Source: an uncultured Veillonellaceae bacterium
Lineage (GTDB): Bacteria > Bacillota > Negativicutes > Selenomonadales > Selenomonadaceae
NCBI GenBank assembly: GCA_902801565.1
Contig: CADCIX010000002.1
Span: 1-64,000, forward strand
DNA length: 64,000 nt
Direction: 5' to 3'
Every line of letters begins with the position of its first letter. Position 1 is the stretch's first letter. Both the position numbers and the translations under genes were made by a program. Shown in pieces: positions 25,966 to 34,600 of the stretch. Below the pieces are notes generated by a model, which did no database searches, was not told where the DNA came from, and was given only the letters and a program-made list of their open reading frames with translations.

Positions 25966-26178
25966 TCAGCCGTTATGGTTGCGAAGGATGTCTGCTGCCT
26001 GGGAAGCGGACATGCCGCGCTCCTGCAGGATGTCATAAACCTCCTGCATGGCCATCGCTTCCTTCCTGTCGAGCAGTTCCTGGCGCTTTGCTTTCAAGTC
26101 TCTGATACGGGCCGATGCCTTTTCGATTTTTGCATCAAGAACCTCAATCTGTTCGTCGATGTTTACATTTCTTGCCAT
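25966..26178 (-). CDS. small coiled-coil protein, DUF4315-like
   Basis: A 70-residue leftward gene. Residues 8-45 are a heptad-rich helix (IEVLDAKIEKASARIRDLKA), followed by a short helical tail (DILQERGMSASQAADILR). This resembles the DUF4315 proteins of mobile elements and other short coiled-coil proteins only in layout, so the family is uncertain. ATG preceded by AGGAGG on the minus strand. It has its own near-consensus promoter containing a small palindrome, and converges on rubrerythrin at a shared terminator. Confidence 0.75.
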   Translation of the reverse strand: MARNVNIDEQIEVLDAKIEKASARIRDLKAKRQELLDRKEAMAMQEVYDILQERGMSASQAADILRNHNG

Positions 26179-26230
26179 AATCGTTCCTCCTAGTTTTGAA
26201 TAAATTTGCCATCAATGCACTTATATTTTT

Positions 26231-26259
26231 ATTATACGCCATGTTGGCGTGTACGTCAA
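26231..26259 (-). promoter_or_regulatory. promoter of the 70-residue coiled-coil gene with operator-like palindrome
   Basis: On the minus strand: TTGACG (26259-26254), 17-base spacer, TATAAT (26236-26231). The spacer and the base next to the -10 hold the palindrome ACGCCA-tgt-TGGCGT (26236-26250), a possible repressor site. Confidence 0.75.
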
Positions 26260-26279
26260 AGAAAAAATGAAAAAAATTT

Positions 26280-26924
26280 CTATTTTCCGTGCTTCATTGC
26301 TTCGCTTTTTGCAAGTTGGTCGCATCGTTCATTTTCTGCAATTCCCGCATGTCCTTTTACCCAATGGAAATCTACCTGGTGCTTTTGAAAAAGGACATCG
26401 AGTTTTTCCCATAGATCTCTATTCTTTACATCGCTTCCCGTGGAGGTTTTCCAGCCGTTGCGTTTCCAGCCCTTGATCCAATGTTTGGTGAATGCGTTTT
26501 TGAGGTATTGGCTGTCGGTGTAAAGTGCTATGGAGGATGATTCCGCGATATGGGAAAGAGCGGCAACCGCAGCACAGAGTTCCATGCGGTTGTTGGTGGT
26601 ACTGGGATCCCCGTCGTGAAGCTCAATGGATTTTCCTGTGGAAGTTTCCGTCAGGATGGCTGCCCATCCTCCCGGACCACCGGGATTTCGGAGACAGGAG
26701 CCATCTGTATATACGACATAATCGGCATTGACCTTTTCTTGGGAATGTTTTCCCGTCGTTTTTGAGGAAGTGCCTTCTTCCAGCCAGACAAGTGCTTCCG
26801 GAACTGTGGCAAAGCTTTTGAATTTCGCTCCGGTGTATCCCTTGACTTGCTTTTCGCATTCCACCCACGTGGAAAATATTCCCGTTTTGCGTCCCTGTCT
26901 CACGGCATATACTTTGTTCTTCAT
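26280..26924 (-). CDS. rnhA: ribonuclease HI with N-terminal hybrid-binding domain
   Basis: A 214-residue RNase H that cuts the RNA strand of RNA-DNA hybrids. The first ~45 residues (VYAVRQGRKTGIFSTWVECE, then GAKFKSFATVPEA) form the hybrid-binding/caulimovirus viroplasmin-type domain. After a Ser/Thr/Lys linker the catalytic domain starts at VVYTDGSCLRNPGGPGGW. The DEDD residues can be placed in YTDGS, NNRMELCA, YTDSQYL and HAGIAENERCDQLAK. Its promoter is a copy of the extended motif shared with serS and the OmpH-like gene. The 150-200 bases between it and mlaE carry divergent promoters. Confidence 0.95.
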   Translation of the reverse strand: MKNKVYAVRQGRKTGIFSTWVECEKQVKGYTGAKFKSFATVPEALVWLEEGTSSKTTGKHSQEKVNADYVVYTDGSCLRNPGGPGGWAAILTETSTGKSIELHDGDPSTTNNRMELCAAVAALSHIAESSSIALYTDSQYLKNAFTKHWIKGWKRNGWKTSTGSDVKNRDLWEKLDVLFQKHQVDFHWVKGHAGIAENERCDQLAKSEAMKHGK

Positions 26925-26947
26925 AAATTCGCTCCCTTCCGGTCATT

Positions 26948-26977
26948 ATTATAACGCAATTGTTCAGGTTTTGCTAT
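26948..26977 (-). promoter_or_regulatory. rnhA promoter, copy 2 of the shared extended promoter motif
   Basis: On the minus strand: ATAGCA (26977-26972), 18-base spacer with CTGAACAATTGCG, TATAAT (26953-26948). It differs from the serS copy at only a few positions. Confidence 0.75.
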
Positions 26978-27074
26978 ATGCAAAACATTCCAATCAGCGT
27001 TTCGACGCGGGCTTGTTCTGTGTCATAAAGCACTATTCAAAGTTTGCCAACGGCAAAAAAATCTCTTCTTCCTA

Positions 27075-27103
27075 TTTACTATTTTGCGAATGGTTGCTAA
27101 AAT
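27075..27103 (+). promoter_or_regulatory. putative promoter of the mla operon
   Basis: TTTACT (27075-27080), 17-base spacer, TAAAAT (27098-27103), about 30 bases before mlaE. It is the left-most promoter candidate of the envelope cluster. Confidence 0.5.
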
Positions 27104-27134
27104 CTTAAGGTAGATTGAATTTTTGGAGGGCATT

Positions 27135-27905
27135 ATGGTCACCCGTTTTCTGGAATGGCTGGGCCGCTTCGTTTTGAGGCGGCTGGAAGAATTCGGCACG
27201 ATTGTGCTATTGTATGCAGAAACCATGCGGCAGCTTAAGCACAAGCCGCGCATTCACCATATCATTGCGCAGATGTCCCATCTGGGGGTGGATTCCCTTT
27301 CCATTGTCAGCCTTACCCTGCTGTTTACCGGCGTGGTACTGACACTTCAGACGGCATCGCAGTTTATCCGCTTTGGCGCACAGTCCACCATTGGCGCGGT
27401 TGTTGCTGTTGCCATTGGGCGAGAGCTTGGGCCTGTGCTTGTGGGGGTTGTCTGTGCGGGACGCGTGGGGTCTGCCATCACGGCAGAGATCAGCACGATG
27501 AAGGTTACGGAACAGATCGATGCCTTGCGTGTCATGGCAGTGAATCCCGTGGATTATCTCATTGTGCCGCGCATGCTTGCCTGTATGATCGTGGTGCCGA
27601 TCCTGACGGTGTTCGGCGATATCATCGGCATCCTTGGGGGCTGGGCGGTGGCGGTCTATTATTCCGGCATCAGTTCCTATCTTTATATCAATTCCATTGA
27701 CCGTTTTTGTGATGTATTCGACATTACCGGGGGCATCATCAAGGCGGTGTTCTTTGGCAACGTCATTGCGGTCCTGGGCTGCTATTACGGGCTTCACTCC
27801 CCGGCAGGGGCAGAAGGCGTGGGCAAAGCGACGACGCGGACGGTAGTGGCATCCATTGTTGTGATTTTCATCTTGAATGCGGTATTGACGTTTATCTTAT
27901 TTTAA
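27135..27905 (+). CDS. mlaE: MlaE-family lipid ABC transporter permease
   Basis: A 256-residue inner-membrane permease of the MlaE/YrbE family with about five membrane segments. FIRFGAQSTIGAVVAVAIGREL followed by GPVLVGVVCAGRVGSAITAE is the family core, and AEISTMKVTEQIDALRVM is the coupling-helix region that contacts the ATPase. It forms the channel dimer under the MCE protein MlaD in phospholipid traffic between inner and outer membrane. ATG 27135 follows GGAGGG. MlaF starts 13 bases after its stop. Confidence 0.95.
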   Translation: MVTRFLEWLGRFVLRRLEEFGTIVLLYAETMRQLKHKPRIHHIIAQMSHLGVDSLSIVSLTLLFTGVVLTLQTASQFIRFGAQSTIGAVVAVAIGRELGPVLVGVVCAGRVGSAITAEISTMKVTEQIDALRVMAVNPVDYLIVPRMLACMIVVPILTVFGDIIGILGGWAVAVYYSGISSYLYINSIDRFCDVFDITGGIIKAVFFGNVIAVLGCYYGLHSPAGAEGVGKATTRTVVASIVVIFILNAVLTFILF

Positions 27906-27918
27906 TTTGAGGGAAAAT

Positions 27919-28665
27919 ATGATAAAATTAGTGGATGTAAATAAGGAGTTTTCGGGAAAGGCTGCCTTGAAGCATATCCATATGGAGATACGAAGGGGAG
28001 AGACGCTGGCAATCATTGGCGGTTCCGGCTCGGGAAAGAGCACACTCCTTCGGCTGCTGATCGGCCTTATACGCCCCACGAGTGGGGAGATATGGTTTGA
28101 CGAGCAGGAGGTTTCCCGTATTTCCGAAAAGGAATGGGACAAATTGCGCCTTTCCATGGGCATGGTTTTCCAGTATTCCGCACTCTTTGATTCCATGACG
28201 GTGGGTGAGAATGTGGCCTTTGGGCTTCGGGAGCATACGGATTATGAGGAAGGGAAGATCCAATCCATCGTGAGAGAGAAGCTCCATCTTGTGGGACTGG
28301 ATGATGTGGAGGAAATGATGCCCAATGAACTCTCCGGTGGCATGAAGAAGCGGGTGAGCCTTGCGAGGGCGATTGCAATCAATCCGCGTGTCATCTTCTA
28401 TGACGAGCCGAGTTCCGGTTTGGATCCCATTATGACGACGAAGATTGATGAGCTTATCGTGAACACCCAGAAGGCACTTGATGTGACCTCCGTGGTTGTC
28501 ACCCATGATATGGCAAGCGCCTGCCGCATTGCTGATCGCATTGCCATGATCTATGAGGGAGAGCTCATTGCCCTGGAGCCGGTGGAGCGTTTCCGTGAAT
28601 CGGAAGATCCCCGGGTGCAGGCGTTTTTCCATACCCTGCAGACGATGAAGGAGGCAGGTAGATGA
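27919..28665 (+). CDS. mlaF: MlaF-family lipid ABC transporter ATPase
   Basis: A 248-residue ABC ATPase with Walker A IGGSGSGKSTLL, signature LSGGMKKRVSLARAI, Walker B VIFYDEPSSGLDP and the switch His in VVTHDMASA. The GGMKKR signature and the long phenylalanine-rich middle (MVFQYSALFDSMTVGENVAFGL) are typical of MlaF. It energises MlaE. ATG 27919 is used, with TTGAGGG just upstream; the in-frame TTG at 27907 is the ribosome-site region itself. It overlaps mlaD by four bases (ATGA). Confidence 0.95.
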   Translation: MIKLVDVNKEFSGKAALKHIHMEIRRGETLAIIGGSGSGKSTLLRLLIGLIRPTSGEIWFDEQEVSRISEKEWDKLRLSMGMVFQYSALFDSMTVGENVAFGLREHTDYEEGKIQSIVREKLHLVGLDDVEEMMPNELSGGMKKRVSLARAIAINPRVIFYDEPSSGLDPIMTTKIDELIVNTQKALDVTSVVVTHDMASACRIADRIAMIYEGELIALEPVERFRESEDPRVQAFFHTLQTMKEAGR

Positions 28666-29945
28666 CAAAAGAAGCAAAGGTGGGGGCATTCACTCTGGGA
28701 GGGATCCTGCTCCTGGCTGTGGTGCTGGCCCATCTCAGCGGCTTTCAGCTCGGTGGCAGCAGTGGTTATCGGCTGTATGTCGGCTTCACCAAGGCGGTGG
28801 GCCTCGTGCCCCAGTCGACGGTTTGTCTTTCCGGCGTGCCTGTGGGCAAAGTGGAGAGCATCGTGAATGAAGGCGCGGGCGTGACCGTGACCATGGATAT
28901 CAATAAGGGCGTGAGGATTCCGAGGGACTCCACAGTGACCATTGAGTCCAGCGGTGTCATGGGAGAAAAATTCGTCAGCATCATGCCCGGAAAAGGGGAT
29001 ACGCATCTTTTTGAGGACGGCGACTACATCATTGGCTATGATGAAGAGGGCATGGATGCCATGTTCACCAATATCAGCAAGGCTGTCGTGCAGGTGCAGG
29101 ACATGCTGGTCTCCATCAACGAGATCATCAGCGATCCCCAGCTCAAGGGAACTGTGGTGGATATGGCGGTCAATATGCGGGATGCCTCAGCGCATATCAG
29201 CGGCCTCATGGCAGGGCTGGAAGAGATGGTTTACATGAACCAGGGCAATGTCCAGCAGATTGCGCAAAACCTGGCAGCGGCTACTGCAGGTATGCAGAGG
29301 ACCATGGCCAGTGTGGAGCACATGATGGAGAACATGGATAGCGTGGCAGGGGATCCGCAGACGGCGGAAAACCTGAGGCTTACCTTGCAGAACATCGCCG
29401 ATACCAGTGCCAGGGTTGAGCGCATGGCCGCAAATATCGAGGGAGTCGTTGCCGATCCGCAGACGGCGGAGGATTTGCGGGCCACCATCCACAATGCACG
29501 GGAACTCACCGACAAGGCGGACAAGATGATGGGATCGGTCAGCAAGGTGCAGGTGAAGCCCTCGGTGGATGTCCTTTACAGCGGCAAGAACAGCGACTGG
29601 CGCACGAATTTCAATGTGGATGTCATGGAGGAAAAAGGCGCGTTTCTCAGCCTTGGCGTTGATGATATCGGGCAGGACAACCTGTTCAATGCACAGATTG
29701 GAAAACGTCAGGGGAATCTTGGCGTCCGGGCTGGCGTCATTGCCAGCAAGCCGGGAATTGGGCTGGATGGCTATGTTGGGAAAAAGTGGAAGTTCTCCGC
29801 TGACGCCTATGATCTCAACGATGTGTCATTGAGGCTCCGGGCGCAGTATGAGATTGGCGATGAGACGTATCTCATGGGAGAGTTCAATGATGTGACAGAC
29901 CATGACAAACGGGCTGCCTATATGGGAATACGCAAGACCTTTTAA
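28662..29945 (+). CDS. mlaD: MlaD-type MCE protein with long helical region and C-terminal beta-barrel-like domain
   Basis: A 427-residue protein, more than twice the length of E. coli MlaD (183). Residues about 7-28 are a membrane anchor and about 38-115 the MCE domain (VGLVPQSTVCLSGVPVGKVESI). Then comes a long helical part with three related repeats: SDPQLKGTVVDMAVN near 150, GDPQTAENLRLTLQN near 231 and ADPQTAEDLRATIHN near 265. From about residue 297 the sequence turns into amphipathic beta strands (VDVLYSGKNSDWRTNFNVDV) and ends in Phe, as outer-membrane barrels do. In Veillonella parvula an MlaD of this design is reported to bridge both membranes, and no MlaA/B/C is present in this cluster either. 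It overlaps mlaF by four bases. Confidence 0.9.
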   Translation: MTKEAKVGAFTLGGILLLAVVLAHLSGFQLGGSSGYRLYVGFTKAVGLVPQSTVCLSGVPVGKVESIVNEGAGVTVTMDINKGVRIPRDSTVTIESSGVMGEKFVSIMPGKGDTHLFEDGDYIIGYDEEGMDAMFTNISKAVVQVQDMLVSINEIISDPQLKGTVVDMAVNMRDASAHISGLMAGLEEMVYMNQGNVQQIAQNLAAATAGMQRTMASVEHMMENMDSVAGDPQTAENLRLTLQNIADTSARVERMAANIEGVVADPQTAEDLRATIHNARELTDKADKMMGSVSKVQVKPSVDVLYSGKNSDWRTNFNVDVMEEKGAFLSLGVDDIGQDNLFNAQIGKRQGNLGVRAGVIASKPGIGLDGYVGKKWKFSADAYDLNDVSLRLRAQYEIGDETYLMGEFNDVTDHDKRAAYMGIRKTF

Positions 29946-30021
29946 GAAATCCATAGATGTGCTATTATAGATATGCTATAATCTTAAATGTTTGGAAGGT
30001 AATCTTTGGGAGGAGTTTATT

Positions 30022-31632
30022 TTGAGGAATTCGAAAAGTTTTTATAAAAAACTGTCGTCCCTAGTTGCAATGGGACTTATGGGGATGGCTGCAACGGGGA
30101 CTGCTTTTGCGGCGGATACGGTGGAACTGAATCTTGCGGACAGTGTCCGCATGGCCATGGAGAACAACCGGACCATCAAGCAGTCAGCGGCAAGCCTGAA
30201 GGCTGCAGAGTGGCGGCTGCATAATGCGCGCCGCGCTACGGGACTCAACCTGGGGTGGACGGGGAGTGCCCTGCATTATGATGGAAAGTATTATGAGAAT
30301 TCCTATTCGACAGGCTACACCAATAATCTGACAGCAACCTATCCTATTTACACGGGTGGGCAGAATGAGAACACCATCAAGAACCGGCAGTATGCCCTGA
30401 ATGAGGCGGATCTTACCCTGGAGCGCACAAAGCAGAGCATCCGTTACAATACGATGGCAGAATATTACAGTGTGCTTCGTTATCGCAACAATATTGATGT
30501 GCAGCAGGAGTCCGTGAATACCCTTGAGGTGCACCTCAACAATGTTCAGGCACAGTACCGTGTGGGCACGGTGGCAAAGTCCGATGTCCTGCAGTCCCAG
30601 GTGCAGCTTGCCAATGCGCAGCAGGACCTTGTGACGGCACAGAACAACTATGAGGTGGCTGTGGCCGCCCTGAACAATCTCATCGGCCTTCCCACGGATA
30701 CGAACCTGGATATCAAGGATGACCTCAGCTACACGAAGTATAATCTTACCGAGGAAGGCTGCCAGGAGTATGCCCTTCGGAACCGTCCCGATTACATTGC
30801 AGCCGAGTATGCCGTGAAGGAAGCAGAGGCTGCGATGGAGACTGCCAAGGCAGGTTATCGTCCGAAAGTGAATGCCCAGGCAGTGAAATTCCTCAATGGC
30901 GGCAAACCCTTCGACGACGATCATCAGGAGTACTGGACGGCGGGTGTCACGGCGAGCTGGGATATTTTCGATAATGGTGTGACGGCAGCCAGTGTCAATG
31001 AGTACAAGGCTGCGCTGGAAAGGGCAAAGGAGGTCGCTGCCAAGACAAAGGAGGATGTACAATTGGACGTGCGCCAGTACTATCTGAATCTGTTGGCTGC
31101 GGAGAAGAACATCCATACCATGGCGGTTGCCGTGGAGGAGGCCGAGGAGAACTACAAGATCTATCAGGTTCGCTATAGTGCCGGTGTGGACACGAACCTC
31201 AGCGTCATGAACGCAGAGGAGAAACTCAATGCGGCCCGCATGAACTATTATAGTGCCTTGTATTCTTACAATACCAGCAAGGCAGCATTGGATTCTGCCA
31301 TGGGTGTTCCCGTGGATGTGGATACGTCTCGTTACTATGATGAGGAAATCAAGACGAACTCCGTGCAGAAGGCTCGCGAAGCGGGTGAGATCCAGCCTGG
31401 CACGGTGATTGACAGCCCCATCAAGCATGAGGATGGGACGCCTGCTCCTGCGGTTCCCGGTTTGCAAGAAAGTATTGCGGCTTCGAAGGAAGTGAAGACC
31501 AGTGTTGCGGTTCCAGCGGCAGAGGAAATTGGTGCTGTGACTTCGGAGGAAGTGAAGGCTACCTCGGATGTTTCCGGAATGACTGCGCAAAACGTCGATG
31601 AACAGTCTGTGGAAGCTGAGTTGGCAGGGTGA
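30022..31632 (+). CDS. TolC-family outer-membrane efflux protein
   Basis: A 536-residue exported protein. TTG 30022 follows GGGAGG and gives a clear signal peptide ending AAATGTAFA before ADTVELNLADSVRMAMENN. Two OEP repeats follow, with barrel strands such as NLTATYPIYTGGQNENTIKN and long helices with QYRVGTVAKSDVLQSQVQLA and RYSAGVDTNLSVMNAEEKL, both classical TolC motifs. The last ~90 residues are an unusual low-complexity Val/Glu/Ala/Ser tail (SIAASKEVKTSVAVPAAEE) that should lie in the periplasm. Pump partners are not adjacent. TamB follows after 12 bases. Confidence 0.93.
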   Translation: MRNSKSFYKKLSSLVAMGLMGMAATGTAFAADTVELNLADSVRMAMENNRTIKQSAASLKAAEWRLHNARRATGLNLGWTGSALHYDGKYYENSYSTGYTNNLTATYPIYTGGQNENTIKNRQYALNEADLTLERTKQSIRYNTMAEYYSVLRYRNNIDVQQESVNTLEVHLNNVQAQYRVGTVAKSDVLQSQVQLANAQQDLVTAQNNYEVAVAALNNLIGLPTDTNLDIKDDLSYTKYNLTEEGCQEYALRNRPDYIAAEYAVKEAEAAMETAKAGYRPKVNAQAVKFLNGGKPFDDDHQEYWTAGVTASWDIFDNGVTAASVNEYKAALERAKEVAAKTKEDVQLDVRQYYLNLLAAEKNIHTMAVAVEEAEENYKIYQVRYSAGVDTNLSVMNAEEKLNAARMNYYSALYSYNTSKAALDSAMGVPVDVDTSRYYDEEIKTNSVQKAREAGEIQPGTVIDSPIKHEDGTPAPAVPGLQESIAASKEVKTSVAVPAAEEIGAVTSEEVKATSDVSGMTAQNVDEQSVEAELAG

Positions 31633-31644
31633 TGGAAAGAGTGT

Positions 31645-34600
31645 TTGAATGACTGGTTTTACGGGATGGGAACAGGAATGAAAGGAAAAGGAACGGGCAT
31701 AGCGGCAAGTGTTTTCATAGGAATTGCTTTGATCGGCTTCTTGGCCGCCGGGTTCGTTCTGAGATCCGAGGCGTTCATGGAACGGGCGGGGGCGACAGCA
31801 GCGGAAAAGGCTGCTGAGCTCCTGGGCGTTCCCATGGAAGTCGGGAGCATCGAAGTGGAGTCCTTTCATTCCCTTGTCATCAGGGATATTGCTGTTTATG
31901 ACAAACAGGCAGAATGTATCGCCCGGGCAGAGGAAGCACGGGTGAACTTCCGCCTGTTTTCTGCATTGCAGGAGAATCCGGCAGCAGCCGTGGATGAGGT
32001 GGTATTGCACCATGTATCTGTCAATCTCGTGCAAAGGCCGGATGGCACATGGAATGCAGAGGATATCGAGACCTCGGAAGGCGGGGAGAATGCCTTTCGA
32101 GGAAAAGTGGTTGTGGAAGATGGTACACTCAGAGGAAATGTGCAAGGGAAGGAGCTTGTACTGGAAAATGTGACGGCTGGTTTGGACATGGCGGATTACC
32201 CTGTCATGAAGGTGGAGGCCTCTGCAGAGAACCAGGGAGCGAAAATCCAGGCTGGCGGCACACTTGGAAAAGAACGGCAGATTCTTACGGCACATGTGGA
32301 AGGCGTGGATTTGGAGAACTACTTTTCTCTTGTTCCTGAGGGGCTCATCCCGGAAAATGTGAAGATTGTTTCCGGCGAGATTCCCAAGGCAAAGGCGGCA
32401 ATCCTTCGTCAGGGCGATGTGCTCAGTTTCAGTGGCCAGGCGGAATATCAAAAGGGTGTCGTGCAGGTGGAGGGAACGGAAATCCGGGATATCCATGGCT
32501 TTGCAACCTTCACGGATTCGGAGCTAATGCTGTTCACGGATGCGGAGTCCATGGAGCAGAAGGCGCATGTGCATGGAAAGCTTCGCTGGGATACAGGTGC
32601 GCCTTACATGGATCTTTATGCGAACTCGGATTCCTTTGACCCGGGGGCAATTCTCCCCACGATTCCTTTCCAGGGCGCCGTGGACTTTCAGGCGCATGTG
32701 GCCGGTTCGTTTACAAATCCCACTGTGGATGGGGATTTTCATGTGGCATCCGGAAGGATTGAGGATATCCAGATCCAAAATGCGGCTGCACATGTTTATT
32801 TTGCTGATCATGCTCTCTATCTTCAGGATGTTTCGGCAGGCATGCTTGATGGCACGGTCAAGGGGGAGGGAGAACTCCGCCTGGATGATATGGCCTATAC
32901 TGCCCATGTGAAGACCGGGGACGTGGAGGCCGCTTATTTTGCGGATTATATTCCGGGGGTATCGGGACGATTGTCGGCCGATTTGGGAATCAGCGGTCAG
33001 GGGACAGGCATGGAGAACCTGGAGATTTATGGAAGCGTCAGAGCCAAAGATGCTTTCTATCAGGAGCTCCCCATCACGGATCTCAGTGCTTCCTTCTATG
33101 CGAAAGGACAGGATGTCACCATTGACTATTTGAGCCTTCAAATGCCGAATCATAGTGATATCGGTCTGGAGGGAACCATCAAAGATGGGAATGACCTGGA
33201 TCTTTCCTTTTATGGCGGGCATGTGGATTTTTCCATGCTTTCGAAACTTGTTCCGCAGGCAGATATCACTGGATTTGGAGATTTTGAGGGCAAGATCAAG
33301 GGGGGCATGGAGAACCCTCAGGTAGGGATTCGTCTTTCTTGTTTGAAGGGAACTCTTTTCCAGCAGCCCTTTGACTCCCTCAGGGCATCCATGGGCGGGA
33401 GTCTTGATGGGATAGGCATCCGGGAATTCTTTATGGAAAAGGATGGCCATGAAGTCTGGCAGGTGAAAGGCTATGTCGGTTTTGTGGGGGAGAAGCGCAT
33501 TGACCTGCAGGCAGATACCGTTGGGGCCCGCATGGAAGACATTGCAGCTCTCGTGGCTCCGGACCAGCCAATCACCGGCAATGTGGACAATACGATTCGC
33601 GTGACGGGAACCTTGGACAATCCTCATGCAGTCGGGTACATCCATATGTATCGTGGCAGTTATCGGGGAATGCTGGTCATTGGCATGGATGGCGATTATT
33701 TCCTGGAAGGGGACAAGGTGCGACTTCAGGATGCACGTATCCGGACTCCGATGATCGATATGGATGTCAGTGGTACGTTGGATTACAAAACCATGCAGAT
33801 GGATATGGATTTGTCCGTTTATGATATTGATATGAAGCGGTTGGAGAATCGGTTCCCATACGAGGTGAGCGGTCATGGAACGTTTTCCGGAAAGGCATCG
33901 GGAACCATTGATGAACCTGTTTTCCGAGGGATTCTTGATGCACCGGAACTTGTTCTCAACGAGCAGAGCATCACGCAGGTTCATGGTGAGGTGGAGTATG
34001 CGAAAAATCAAGTGACCTTGAGGGAATTTGGATTCGACCAGAAGGAAGGCCGCTATCGTCTCAATGTGGGAATGGGGATGGATGCTTACAATCTGTCCGG
34101 CAGCGCTTCTGTCAGGAATGCGGATATCAATGCGCTTTTGGCCATGCTCGACCAGAAGAATGACAAGATACAGGGACGGCTGGATGCTGATGCTGTGTTG
34201 GGCGGATCGTTGGACAATCCTTCGGTCCGCATGTCCGGGAGCATCCTGTCAGGATTGCTTGCCGGATACGACGTTCATGATGTAGCATTTCAGGCAAGTA
34301 TTGCCGACAGGGTATTGGCGGTGGAAAAGCTCACGGGATCCCAGGGGGAAACCGGTCATTTTGATGCTCTTGCCAGCATTAGCATGGATGGCCCTATTCA
34401 GGGAACGATTTCTGCCCATGATCTGGAGGCGGGGCTTTTCACGAAACTTGCCGGACTTGACACAGAGGTTGTGGGTTTGGCTGATGTGGAGGCAAGCATC
34501 GGGGATGTTCTCCAGAACCCGTCGGCAAATGTTTCTGTGAATGTGCGCAATGGAGGCATTCAAGGGTCTACCTTTGACAATCTGCACGGAGTGTTTCTGC

